64,000 nt of DNA from Aldrovandia affinis (Eukaryota; Chordata; Actinopteri; Notacanthiformes; Halosauridae), in assembly GCA_029706075.1 (NCBI GenBank), contig JAINUG010000108.1, positions 2,542,001-2,606,000 of the forward strand, in the 5' to 3' direction. The notes below the pieces were generated by a model, which saw only the letters and a list, made by a program, of their open reading frames with translations, searched no databases and was not told where the DNA came from. Positions 10,736 through 22,282 of this stretch are shown in pieces; the first letter of the stretch is position 1; each line of letters opens with the position of its first letter. Made by a program: the position numbers and the translations under genes.

Positions 10736-12540
10736 ACGCGACTGCCTAACATATTTTTCTGTATATTTATTTACTGTCAGATTGTGATGTTTACGTGTAT
10801 TTTGTGTCATGGAATATGTGATTGTAATGTCATTTGTAATGCTTTTTGTCAAAGAATGTTTGCAGAAGTCTCATGCCATTTTTTGTTTGGTTGTGGCTTT
10901 CTCCAGGCACCCTTGTGGTCCTTTTCATATTCTTTGCAATAACACATTTTACCCAATTTTGTATGAAGGATATGTTCCTTTGTTAAGTACAATTACAAAC
11001 AGTAAGCCAACATGTTAAACCATTGAAGGTAAATAAGCTGTGGAGCGATGAATCTACAAAATGGTAGAATCTCTGTAGCTGATGAACCTGTATGAATGTG
11101 TAGGATCATGTTGCAACATGTAGTTGTGTGTGATCATTATTTTATATTGAAATGTATTGACTGTTATACCAATAACCACTGTCAATATCCTGAGCTGTCG
11201 ATCTGATTTCACAGATGAAGAAAATCGTTGACTGTTAACTTTTGTAAAATTGTTTCTTTTTGTTATTTTATTTTAATAAAAGCCATTGACACATCAATTT
11301 CAATTTCTCTCTGTTAATGATAACTTATAATAAATATGTAAATAACACATTCTTAAGTTTATGCTTGGAGAGGAACCTTGTCAGCATAATAAATAAATAA
11401 CACATATTTAAAAGCTTTTAGATGAACATAAGATCTGACTATCCCTGATTGCTGCTCAGAATGTATTTGTGATACATCTGATTACCTGGTTAAGACAGGT
11501 TCAAGGTATAAATTAGACAGGAAGTCTTTCTACCACCCACAGTCCCATGGAATGACTAAGCCTTTACAAATAATCACTGTTGTGCACTCCACCTAAACCT
11601 TAAATATTTTGATTAGACCCTATTCAAATGACATGCATTTATGGCTTGGCTACAGCACAATTAATTCATTTTAAACAAAGAGATTGTCCAGTCCTGAACA
11701 ATGCTGAATAAATACTGCAGACCATGGCCGTTTATTTATGTATTTAATTTTCATCTGCCATACTCCGAGCCACACAGGGGATGCTGCAGGAAATCTAGAG
11801 GCAATTGCAGAGGCATCTCTCACTGGTGAATACAGCAATAACCTGAGGAATATTGGCTAACTTCAGCCCAGTCTGCCTGAGTCTGCATGAAGCTTCTATG
11901 AACTGTTGGTTCTAATTGGCTGCTGAAATAGCCTAGATTACGATCCCTAGCCTTAATTAAGATAGCCTAGGTTAGATCCCTAAAGTTTAGGCTAGCACAA
12001 GTCTAAGCTTTAGGGATCAGCATGTACTTGGGTTCACAAATTTACTGGCTTGGCTAATTGGGAGCCCATATGTATGTATGTATGTATGTATTTATTATGC
12101 ATCAAACATGAAGCTTTCATGTAAGCAATATATTCAGTTCAGATAACTATATATTCAGTTATATCGGAACTTTAATATTATAAGTGCGACAAACAAATAA
12201 TTACGAAAACACTACAGTTTCTAGAAAACACCATAATCTAAGTCATAATTAACTAAAACTATTTCAGTGTAGATACATACCGAGATTCGCTCTTGTTCAT
12301 ATCAATAAAAACCACGGACAACATAAACTACAAAATAAAAAAAGGAATGACTGATTATGTGGGAGAAAGCTTTATTTTTCAAACATTTTAACTTTAGTTG
12401 TCACTGCAGGGTGCGAGCTTGGCACTCCACCAATATCATCAATCATTAATTCAGTGTGCAGTCATACTTGACCCTCCCAAATTTAAGTTCCTTCCAGATC
12501 TATAATTTATAGATGTCACAAACAACGTGACAGTCTGTTG
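10736..12540. other. 3'UTR of connexin gene 2 and intergenic
   Basis: AATAAA at 11275-11280 gives a 3'UTR of about 0.55 kb. Further on there is a (TATG)n tract near 12069 and a 16-bp hairpin at 11975-12018. No gene is seen. Confidence 0.45.
11975..12018. repeat. Short perfect hairpin
   Basis: GATCCCTAAAGTTTAG (11975-11990) and CTAAGCTTTAGGGATC (12003-12018) pair over 16 bp with one G-T position, around a 12-nt loop. Partial copies of GATCCCTA occur just upstream (11942). Function unknown; it could be the core of a small inverted-repeat element. Confidence 0.6.
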
Positions 12541-12640
12541 TACAGTGGAATGATGCAATTCTCAAAGGATAAATCTTAAGGTAAAGGAAAGTCTTGATCA
12601 TTAGCACTTACCAGAGGGGACGAGGTGTGGTGCACAGAGG
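12540..12640 (+). promoter_or_regulatory. Proposed promoter/exon 1 of connexin gene 3
   Basis: Donor AGAGG|GTAAGG (GT at 12641). Upstream, GTACAGTGGAATGATGCAATT (12540-12560) matches the block GTACAGAGGAATTATGCAATT upstream of gene 4 in 19 of 21 positions. The core (ATGATGCAAT) is C/EBP-like. The shared block supports a homologous control region; the transcription start is not visible. Confidence 0.45.
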
Positions 12641-13965
12641 GTAAGGAAATCGTTTTTTTATATTCCACATTCTTTATTTAACTGTTAAACTGTCTCAGTA
12701 AAGCATTATTTGTTTTTATTTTATTTTATTTTGTATTATTATTTCAAATTTAAATCGTTTTTGCAATTATATTTGACAACAATCCAGAGGTTAATACAGC
12801 TGTTGCTACAACTATTACTACTATGACTAATTATACACACATACATACATACATATTGAATGGGAATGGGATCTAACTGTCAATTAATTCTTATTATTCA
12901 TAATAATAATAATTGGTAGGTCATCTGAGAACCAGGTTCTGCTAAACTATTATTGACGAGTGTGCATTGTCAAACATTCAGAATATTGTAAAGCATTTTT
13001 GTTAATGTAAGTGACCACTATACTCCTGAATATATGAATTTATTATTAACGGCAGAGTGCTGAGCGATTACATTGAACCTGAGTATTTATCTGTCTCGTC
13101 ACAGATACAATAGGTTCACATATATATCACCAAAAATACAATTATGACCAAAGAAATGCTTTTAGAACATAACACAATTTGTTTAAATGGAGTGCGCCAT
13201 TATGTACTGTCACAGCAGTTTGTGCCCTTTACAACAAACAAGTTTATCATCAAAGCTAATAATTAATTTGGAAATGAGATAGAGGTGACCTGCTCTGACT
13301 TATTGATAACATAGCATATGCCCCCCAGACCAGGTGAACCAGATATTTATGGTGATTCTGAAAATAAAATCTAAATAATATGATGTGTATATTTACATAA
13401 AAACATATATTTATTTATTTGCTTTGCTTTGCTTTTCATGGTAAGTGAGGAAAAAAGAAAACAAATTAATATTAATTTCAAGCAAACTCTCACATTTTTC
13501 CTGTAATATCCAATCTATTCTTTCAATTGTATCTCTAATCTATTCATTCCATTGATTTCGTAAGGGTTTATTGAAACATATTTTCCTGGGGAAAATAAAA
13601 AAATAAAAGTATAAAAAATAGAGATTGATAATAGTCTAGCTAATACATTTTTATTAGCGCACACTGTTTATACATATTGGTTTAGATTTACAATTCACAT
13701 CACTTTTGTCCATGTCCATGGCTCTTCTCCATTGCTTAAACTACATTATTCACAGGAAAGCTGTCAAAAGATATGTTTGACTATTTTTTCCCTTGTACAT
13801 TTGTATACTTCATCTACAGTAGCTTTGAGTGATTTCATGATTAGACAGACTTATGATCCAAAACACATTATTTATTTCTTACTCATGCTATTTCACAATT
13901 CGAGAAAAGTTCCTCATGAAAACTATACTAACTATTCATCTTTAATCATTTTTCTCCCACTTTAG
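12641..13965 (+). other. Proposed 5'UTR intron of connexin gene 3
   Basis: Very AT-rich. Acceptor TTTTTCTCCCACTTTAG ends at 13965. No similarity to the intron of gene 4 although the coding exons are nearly identical. Confidence 0.45.
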
Positions 13966-13985
13966 CCCCATCAGTTTAGTGAACA

Positions 13986-14789
13986 ATGGGAGACTGGGGA
14001 TTTCTTGCGACACTGCTGGACAAAGTTCAAACCCAGTCCACAGTCATCGGGAAGGTCTGGCTGAGCGTCCTTTTCATCTTCAGGATCCTGGTTCTCTCTG
14101 CCGGAGCGGAAAAAGTATGGGGGGACGAGCAGTCGAGTTTCATCTGCAACACAAAACAACCCGGTTGCAAGAATGTGTGCTATGACCACGCGTTCCCCAT
14201 CTCCCATATCCGTTTCTGGGTCATGCAGATCATATTCATCTCCACGCCGACCCTCATGTACCTGGGGCACGTCATGCTCGTGGTCCACAAGGAGAACAAA
14301 ATGAGGCACCGTTTGCAAAACCAACAGAATCAGACGGGGAAGGTGCCCAAATACAGCGACGAGAGCGGGAAAGTCCAAATTAAGGGAAATTTGATGGGTA
14401 GTTATTTGGTGAACGTGGTTTTTAAGATCTTGTTGGAGACGGCGTTCATTGTGGCGCAGTATTATCTTTATGGGTTCACGCTGGAGCCCATGTTTGAGTG
14501 CTCCAGAAATCCCTGTCCATTCACTGTGGAGTGCTACATGTCACGGCCCACAGAGAAGACCATCTTCATCATCTTCATGCTGGTGGTGGCCTGTGTGTCT
14601 CTGCTGTTAAACGTAGTGGAGATAATCCACTTGATTTGCACCAGGCTCAAGTGTGGATCTGGCAGACGCCATAAGACTCAGGCTATACCAATGAACAGTG
14701 GTGGCTTTCTGCACAATGGGGGGACAAATTCACTACATGGCAAACTCAGCTCTGAGGCTGAACAGAATGCTAACCAGAGCACAGCATAG
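13986..14789 (+). CDS. Connexin gene 3, Cx32/Cx30-like alpha connexin
   Basis: 267 residues. TM1 about 21-41, loop 1 Cys54/61/65, TM2 75-98, TM3 about 138-162, loop 2 Cys172/177/183, SRPTEKT, TM4 192-217 and a 48-residue tail. Two loop features are unusual: [10 protein letters not shown] has Lys62 where alpha connexins have Glu (Lys is typical of beta connexins such as Cx26), and loop 2 has Phe179 (PCPFTVEC). From about codon 40 to 210 it is almost identical to gene 4 (five amino-acid changes), but TM1 (34 bp, 14062-14095) is identical to gene 2 instead, and Ser38 is private. The C-terminus differs completely from gene 4. Same fish Cx32.x/Cx28.x (gja12/13-like) group as gene 2. Third positions are less GC-rich than genes 1, 2 and 5 in the second half. 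Confidence 0.93.
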   Translation: MGDWGFLATLLDKVQTQSTVIGKVWLSVLFIFRILVLSAGAEKVWGDEQSSFICNTKQPGCKNVCYDHAFPISHIRFWVMQIIFISTPTLMYLGHVMLVVHKENKMRHRLQNQQNQTGKVPKYSDESGKVQIKGNLMGSYLVNVVFKILLETAFIVAQYYLYGFTLEPMFECSRNPCPFTVECYMSRPTEKTIFIIFMLVVACVSLLLNVVEIIHLICTRLKCGSGRRHKTQAIPMNSGGFLHNGGTNSLHGKLSSEAEQNANQSTA

Positions 14790-16890
14790 AATGAAAAACA
14801 TGCCTCAGAAGGAAACCCTTCAGTGTTCTGTATGGAGTAAAGTGAAAATATAAAAGTACCAGAAAATCTGATTGTAAATGCATGCAAACACCCTGATTAC
14901 ACACACTGGGCACATTTGCAAAGACCTTGATGGAGTTCACTTTCATTGTGAACACGGCCCTGCCCATGATCTGCCCAATAGAACAGACAGGGATGGGCAA
15001 CAACTGAAATGTTTTTGGTACAAAATGCAAAATATCTAACAAAATGTGTCTTTAAAGTACAATCAAAATGGTGGAGGCGAACATTGCTTTGCAGGTGGCA
15101 CAGTGGTATAAACCATACCAAAAAAAAGGGGAGCAACCCGTATTACATATGAAATACATACATGCAAATATGCATTTATTCAAATACATGTATTTGAAAT
15201 ACTGTCCGTCACCGAGAATAGATCGTCATAATCTTCATGCATACAGTACAATGACACATATTTCAGAGGCATGTTGTCATTTTGTACAAAAGCATTTTAA
15301 ATCTGCATAAATTGTAAACGTACATTGGTTACGTTAAATCGTATCTTCTTTTCATGCATGCATAGTACCTGTGAGTTTTGTTTTGTGCTATTGCAAATAT
15401 TGTATGAAAATATTGTTTCAGTGAAACGTATATATATGTAAAATCTGAACTGCATAAATCTATATAGCAATTCAATAAATAATATAAACAACAAAACAAG
15501 TAAAAGCCATGAGGCAACATAAACATGGATGAGTACAAGAAGTTCATCCATTCCTTTTGCATGATTCCAATCTCTTAATCCTGTCATCTTTCTTCCAGTG
15601 TTTATTTTGTGGGCTGTTGTTTTATTTTGTTGTAGTATACTGCATTGTGAAAAATGTACGTTTTCTGTCCGTATTTGTTTGTTTTTAATATGGTATTTAA
15701 TGATAAAAATGAATGAACATGAGTGTTTTTTTAATCAACAATTCAGTTCTCTGGAGCTTGTTCATTAGACATTGGTTAGGAGAGACAAGAACAAAGGGAC
15801 TTTTTGGAACAGGAAACACAGAAATGTCCTTCCTTTTTCATGATGTGTAGGCTATATTATATATTTCAACACATATTTGAAATGGTGTCAAGTTTTGCTT
15901 GGGGAATGATACCCCATCAGAATTATATCTGTAAAAAATCTACTAAAAATCAAGTAAGCCCTGTGGGGGGGTCTATCATAAGCATGGAAGTATCTGTATA
16001 GTTAATATGTACAAAAGTGTGAACATTATGGCAGACATAAATTAAGATGATAATACAAAAAGTAAAGCACTTTAGAAAGGGCACAATACCAGAGTTTTGT
16101 ATTAGAGTGTAATCAGTTTCTTCACTGAGCACTGCACAAGAGGAACTTTACCGCCTCAAGAGGGAATGTGCCACCGTGAGACCTTTGCAGTCAAAGTATG
16201 TCCAAACATACTAAGTGGATTCCAAAGTTACAAACTAAAGCAAGACAAAATAAGTGTTGAATCAGACCAGACCTGTTAGGGGTCTAAACTCTAAACCGCA
16301 ATCCCTCATGCCAAAGACAGCATCATTAACATACCACTAAAAGGGTTTGAAGCCCTTAAGAATGCACCTATCAACCACATCCATTTTCTCTGATCCTTGT
16401 TATGTCACTGTTGCCTGCACTTTTATGTAGAAGCAGCCATACCTGATACAGTGCATTTTATTTATTAGAATGTTTGGAAGCTCAAAGGCCAAAACAAGCA
16501 GTGGGTATGAAAGACACCATCAACGTACAGCATGACCCCAATCGGGAGTGCATTCAATAAAATAATAAAGTGGCATTAATTTGGGGAAAATCCCACATTT
16601 TAACAATAGAACCCAGGATCCCAGTCATTTCAGTTCGGTGAAACTCAGTTGAACCCCCATGAGCTACTTTAAAGGGAACATCTTAGGGAATACACAACAC
16701 CCTGTATTTGTATAACTGAGGTTCCCTCTGAGAGAAAGCCATCAGTCTTGTGATGGGTAGTTTTGTTGTTCGGAAGTTTTAAATTTGAGCTCGTCAAGTC
16801 TATCAATCATTGATCCACAATCCAGTGATAATCTGCTATCTCTGACTGGCTGGATTTGTCATTTGCAGATGTCATGAGAAAGTTGAGTTT
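14790..16890. other. 3'UTR of connexin gene 3 and intergenic
   Basis: A candidate AATAAA at 15474-15479 would give a 0.7-kb 3'UTR. No gene or recognised repeat up to the proposed control region of gene 4. Confidence 0.4.
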
Positions 16891-16893
16891 GCC

Positions 16894-17021
16894 TGTACAG
16901 AGGAATTATGCAATTTAGCGAAAACATACTGCTAACAGAAATCATGATCACTGTCACTTGACCATTTGGCTCAAAAGGAAGTTGCTGTTGTACGTTAAAG
17001 GAAAGGAGTTCATTTCACGAG
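16894..17021 (+). promoter_or_regulatory. Proposed promoter/exon 1 of connexin gene 4
   Basis: Donor CACGAG|GTAAGA (GT at 17022). GTACAGAGGAATTATGCAATT (16895-16915) matches the block before gene 3; ATTATGCAAT is C/EBP-like and sits about 108 bp before the donor, similar to genes 2 and 3. Confidence 0.45.
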
Positions 17022-18050
17022 GTAAGAAAGCTGCTTCCTGTCTTCCACGGTCTTGTAAATTAATACTCTTTTATTAACTGAGTTGTGCTTGCGTTACTTA
17101 TATTTTTATAAGTGACTTGTTTTCTTATCTACGCTATACTACATTGTGGCAGAATAAAACCTTGTGTCATTTTTAAGTGTTTTACCTTGATGAATTTATT
17201 CTGCCTGCTGTCATAAACATGATAAGACCGATCTAGAAGTCCACGAAAATGATCTCTTAAAATCCAGATAAGAGTAAGCAGATGAATCAATGTTCCTTGG
17301 GTGGATGCATACACATTGGGGGGTGATATGACTTAATTTTCCTTATATTTGGCACTTATACCCTTAAATATTTTACAACTTATTGGCTTTCAATCATTAC
17401 TGGGACAGAAATAATTTGAATAGAGACTAAGTGAACAGAAATCCCAAATATGTATACCTGACTTCAAGCAATATTCTGTCATGTGGAGAGGTGCTCTTAC
17501 ATAAGAAGAATCTCAGAGCCAGATATGCACCTAGGTGACCTCATATGATAGCACAGATTCTCGGCTATCAGGCTTGTACATCTGGTTATGATTATATTGC
17601 TCTCGAAAAATGATTACAATGCAGCATAATGGGCCACGGGAACAAACAAGCTCCAGGCCAGTATAAAGAGTTAATGAAGATGCAAATAGCCTGTGCTCAA
17701 GGTCCTACTCTACGTGTATGATTGCGTAAAATAATGTCTATATTTGTGTCTATACAATGTCTAGACTATACACAAAAAAATGATCAAAGATGCTTGACCT
17801 TTTTCTGCAACGTTATTTATGTATGAAATTGTCTATCTCAGCATTTACAAGTTAACATTTTTTTTAAATTTTTGTTACACAATTTATGTGTAGGTCTATA
17901 TCATTATGATGCATACACTGGTAAAAGGGTGCATGTCTTTTATTTGGAATACCTAAATACCATTGCTCTTTCCTTCAGCCTCATAAAATATGTTAAAACA
18001 AATTCCAGGGTTGACTGGATTACGTGTCTATTCAATTTCTCTTCCTTTAG
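17022..18050 (+). other. Proposed 5'UTR intron of connexin gene 4
   Basis: Acceptor CAATTTCTCTTCCTTTAG ends at 18050, 24 bp before the ATG. AT-rich, no repeat recognised, unrelated to the gene 3 intron. Confidence 0.45.
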
Positions 18051-18074
18051 AAAAACCTACAAAATCAGTGAATA

Positions 18075-18815
18075 ATGGGAGACTGGGGATTTCTTGCGAC
18101 ACTGCTGGACAAAGTTCAAACCCACTCCACAGTCATCGGGAAGGTCTGGCTGACCGTCCTGTTCGTCTTCAGACTGCTGGTCCTGGGTGCCGGAGCGGAA
18201 AAAGTATGGGGGGACGAGCAGTCGAGTTTCATCTGCAACACAAAACAACCCGGTTGCAAGAATGTGTGCTATGACCACGCGTTCCCCATCTCCCATATCC
18301 GTTTCTGGGTCATGCAGATCATATTCATCTCCACGCCGACACTCATGTACCTGGGGCACGTCATGCTCGTGGTCCACAAGGAGAACAAACTGAGGCGCCG
18401 TTTGCAAAACCAACAGAATCAGACGGGGAAGGTACCCAAATACAGCGACGAGAGCGGGAAAGTCCAAATTAAGGGAAATTTGATGGGTAGTTATTTGGTG
18501 AACGTGTTTTTTAAGATCTTGTTGGAGACGGCTTTCATTGTGGCGCAGTATTATCTTTATGGGTTCACGCTGGAGCCCATGTTTGAGTGCTCCAGAGATC
18601 CCTGTCCATTCACTGTGGAGTGCTACATGTCACGGCCCACAGAGAAGACCATCTTCATCATCTTCATGCTGGTGGTGGCCTGTGTGTCTCTGCTGTTAAA
18701 CATAGTGGAGATATTTCACTTGATTTGTTCCAGGTCAAGAAGAAAAAAAATGATTTCAGAGCACAAGCATTTGAATGGAGGCAATTCACTGCCGATGCGA
18801 TGTACACTGAATTGA
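18075..18815 (+). CDS. Connexin gene 4, Cx28-like alpha connexin, near-twin of gene 3
   Basis: 246 residues with all connexin landmarks: TM1 about 21-41, loop 1 Cys54/61/65 with Lys62, TM2 75-98, TM3 about 138-162, loop 2 Cys172/177/183 with Phe179, SRPTEKT, TM4 192-217. The tail is only about 28 residues ([12 protein letters not shown]...) and unrelated to that of gene 3; similarity drops at about 18730. Around TM1 (18134-18171, 38 bp) it is identical to gene 1, including diagnostic bases that differ in gene 3, and Leu34 is private. This mosaic suggests gene conversion. The short basic tail removes most tail-based regulation sites. Belongs with fish Cx28.x/Cx32.x genes. Coding region in one exon, 4.1 kb downstream of gene 3 and 7.3 kb upstream of gja1. 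Confidence 0.93.
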   Translation: MGDWGFLATLLDKVQTHSTVIGKVWLTVLFVFRLLVLGAGAEKVWGDEQSSFICNTKQPGCKNVCYDHAFPISHIRFWVMQIIFISTPTLMYLGHVMLVVHKENKLRRRLQNQQNQTGKVPKYSDESGKVQIKGNLMGSYLVNVFFKILLETAFIVAQYYLYGFTLEPMFECSRDPCPFTVECYMSRPTEKTIFIIFMLVVACVSLLLNIVEIFHLICSRSRRKKMISEHKHLNGGNSLPMRCTLN

Positions 18816-19600
18816 ATTCACGTTTTGAATTCAGAATGGATTCATAGTTTGATATCAAAAACTGTAAAAAAAAAATCTATTTTTGTAGCCATCATACTTA
18901 ACTTGGATATGTTTAATATTTCCTTTGAGAAATTAGGGGATGTGGATGTAGTTACTCGAGCTTGACCACTTCATTGACATAATTTGTCTGTAATCACATG
19001 AAAAATAATACCAATTTATGCAAACATTTTATCGTCGACCTAAGGCAGTGATATAAATGATACAATGGTGCAGGCTAAATAATTTAAGGATCTTGATTCC
19101 TCCAATCAGGTTTCAGATTTGCCTCTTAATGCCACACCCAAACCAATCCACCCACTCTGCAGGAAGTGTGTGCAGACAGCGAACATACCTACAGCCACTG
19201 CCAACACATAAGTAAGCTATGAAATGTCAAAATCAATCACAGTGTCTTCACTAGCTGATACCTGGAGTAATCCAAAGTCTTGTGCTGGCTAGCCATAATT
19301 ACCAAAGGAACTATGTGGCATATGTGAACATCATGATTTTATTTTTGTACTTGATTAAATGTGTTTGTAGAGATTGCTGTTTTTAAAATGCTGCACTTTT
19401 TTTTGCTATGCTATAGGAAAATATAAACCACTCCATGCCAGTACAATAATGTATAGCTCTTCTGGAATGGATAATGGCCTTTTTCCACTGCAAGTGTGAC
19501 ATATATTTATGCACAACATGGTGAAATGTATAGCCCCTGCATAATGCACTGAACAAGTAAAATAAATCTAGTTTTTACCTAGAACTGGGATATCCTTTCC
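18816..19600 (+). other. 3'UTR of connexin gene 4
   Basis: AATAAA at 19561-19566 is a candidate polyadenylation signal (3'UTR about 0.75 kb). No other feature. Confidence 0.4.
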
Positions 19601-19604
19601 TTTT

Positions 19605-19990
19605 ATTATTTTTTTATGCTTTTTCCCATTTTTCTCCCAATTTGGAATGTCCAATCTTATCCTTAAACCGCGATCGCTGTAACCTCTGCTGTCCATTCAG
19701 GAGAGTGTAGATAAGCAGTCACTCTCCTCCAAAGTATGTGATGTCAGCTGCTGCTTCTTTTTTACAAGTTAAGCTCGCACAGACATGAGTTGGAGGAAGA
19801 CACTTCATGTGTAGTTTTATACTGGAAGACTGTGGGTGCCCGCCCGTCCAAAGTGTGTGGAGAGACAAGTACTAACCTGCTGATTGGATACCTCCCTCCC
19901 TGGGCAACACCACTGCCATTATTCGTGGCACCTGCGGTGCTGCTGACCACAGTTGGCACTGGCACTGTCTGGATTCAATACCAGACAATG
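19605..19990 (-). repeat. SINE-like repeat with CAAATTGGGAGAAAAA tail, minus strand
   Basis: Read on the minus strand, the repeat begins with a B-box-like GGTATTGAATCC (19971-19982) and ends with CCAAATTGGGAGAAAAATGG (19624-19643). The SINE at 43955 has the same CAAATTGGGAGAAAAA tail. The A box is not clear, so it may be truncated. An open frame inside is not a gene. Confidence 0.5.
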
Positions 19991-22126
19991 GAGACCTTTC
20001 CTGTGTTTCTGCATCGAGTTATCACAGTCAGCTTTAATCTGTAACATTTGTAAACTTGTTATCTCACCAGCGTTAATAAAAGGATTCATAAAGATGGATG
20101 TCACAATGTGACTCAATGCCTCCAGGATGTGAATGTGCTCCAAGAATGAAGAAGGCAAACAAAGCAAGCACACATGCCATTGTTCCTTGAGAGCATAAAG
20201 ACAACATAGAGCCTGATTTAATCTTTCAATAGGTACAACAATTCTATTAAATATCTGGCAGAATGTAAGTGATGCAGGATGTATGATTCAAGGCAAAGCT
20301 CCCCTAACTTGCTGGTCATCTTTCAAACCAGCAAATCAAAATGAACCATTTACAATGACCTGCCCTTCATATCAAAAGGATATGGGCAGTGGCTGCTACT
20401 GGTTACTAAAACTATACACCAGCCCTGTTTAAAGCACAGAGCACAGAGACCAAGTAAATGGTGAGAGGTCTAATAACTGAATCTTTGGATCAGTTTAAAG
20501 ACCAAGCAGGGGGACCAATAATTATGTTTTGTAAAGGCTAATACAAGGTGTAAAGACACATTAATCATTCTTGATAAGGGCTTCTACAGCACAAATTCCC
20601 CTGTCAAACGTGTTTAGACTACATGTACGCACCAAAGCTCTCAGCAGATATAATTTCCTTTCTCATATGAAAACCCCCAGCCACAGAAAATAAAAGACAA
20701 GAGTGACTTAGGCAGCACATTTAGATTGATATAACTTATTTGAGTAATAACTCAAGTATATTTCTGAACAGAGCTTAACCATTTGAATGTTAAAAGGCAC
20801 ACTTCCCATCCTCATTATCAGGAACTTATGTGGATCATGACTTTACGCCCAAGAAGCACGCGAGACTAAGGATGTCTGCAGACTGTACTTTCCTTAGGGA
20901 TCAATTTTCCTTGGGTCCTAAATTCGCTAAACCCAGCTGGAAATGTATGTGATCATAAGAGTTTGGCGCCATCTATGGGAGTTTGTACAAAATGAGAGCG
21001 CGCAACTACGCCTGCGCACACATGCACGAACACATAGCCTACGTCTCCAATCGGATCTTGCTTGTACTCAATTTCTGTACATCAGTTAATATTACGTGTG
21101 CAGGGACATTTCTGATTGCCTTTGAAATACTATTTTGTGCTCGTGCTGTCTCAATGTATGAAATAAGCAAGAAAACATAAAACATCATATAGTCACAATT
21201 CTGTATAGTATAATGTCAAAGTGGATTGCATTTATTTGATATAGCCTACAGACTAGGTTACTGTACCACCAACAATAAATGGAAAGCGATATGAACCGTT
21301 TGCTTGGCTAAACCCCCAGTAACAGGACCTCCATGAAACGTTGGTCCTTTATGATAAAAAGGGAGCTTTATGATGTCACCTTTGAGTTAAAGATGTTTTC
21401 AATGTGAGCACACAGAACGAGAACAAACAGGATACACCAGATGGCGTAAGAAGCACGCAGATTATTAATTTTCCGAACGGGCTCAAACCAAATGCTGTTT
21501 CCTAGCCTATTTTCAGATTAGTAAAATTACTAACACTGACCACTATACACGGTACGATACATAGGCAGTTATTAAATTCAAAATATATTTTAAAACTATA
21601 AAAGATCATCAATGGGTTAAAATGGTTCCCATATAACCTAATTTGCTCAAATATAAATATTAAACACATTTTGACCATGCGAATTGCAAATGCAAGGCCT
21701 ATTAATTTGTATCATTATGCATATACAAATTATTAATATAAAAGCAGATAACTTCATACATTCCGTTCACTATGGGTGGAATAGACAAATACTTCAATAC
21801 TTTTAAAACCACACATTAAGGCCACGGATTTTATGGGAAACGTATTTTAAAACAATAATCACTACTGATTGAAATTATTATTATTTTTACAATATGGCAA
21901 GGAAAAACGTTGAGAGCTGTAACACTATTGAAAATAAACATCTCAACGGTCCTTCGATGGAGGTTTTCCTGTAAATATAAATATAAATAAATATGTTCGC
22001 GTTTCTGTAGCCTACACATCACTTCTCAAAAAGTTCTGAAGAAACGAAGAATGCAAGGAGGTCCGTCTGACGTAGGAATCAGGTGACAAACTTTTCCTCT
22101 TTTTTCTCTCTCTCATTTTCCTCCAG
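19991..22126. other. Upstream region of gja1
   Basis: No coding gene. The last 700 bp before 22126 are likely gja1 proximal control DNA. A TATA-like ATATAAAAG lies near 21737 and a CRE-like TGACGTAG near 22069. Neither is proven. Confidence 0.4.
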
Positions 22127-22282
22127 CCCCTATGAAGACTCTTATAAGCAAGGAAAGTTTGACAAGTCTGCCTCAGTTTCACCGTGGTCCCAAACTTGGA
22201 TTTCCAGAAAACTGACTGATATCAAGAGGTTTACGGAGAAAGTCCCTCAGGGCTCTCTTCTTGCTTCTCAGTGACTTTCCAG
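22127..22282 (+). promoter_or_regulatory. gja1: Proposed non-coding 5' exon of gja1
   Basis: A good donor CCAG|GTGAGG (GT at 22283) ends the exon. Its left border could be the acceptor-like CTCTCTCTCATTTTCCTCCAG ending at 22126, making it internal, or it could extend further left as exon 1. GJA1 in vertebrates is known to have a non-coding first exon and a coding second exon separated by a multi-kb intron; the 3.1-kb gap here fits. Confidence 0.45.
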
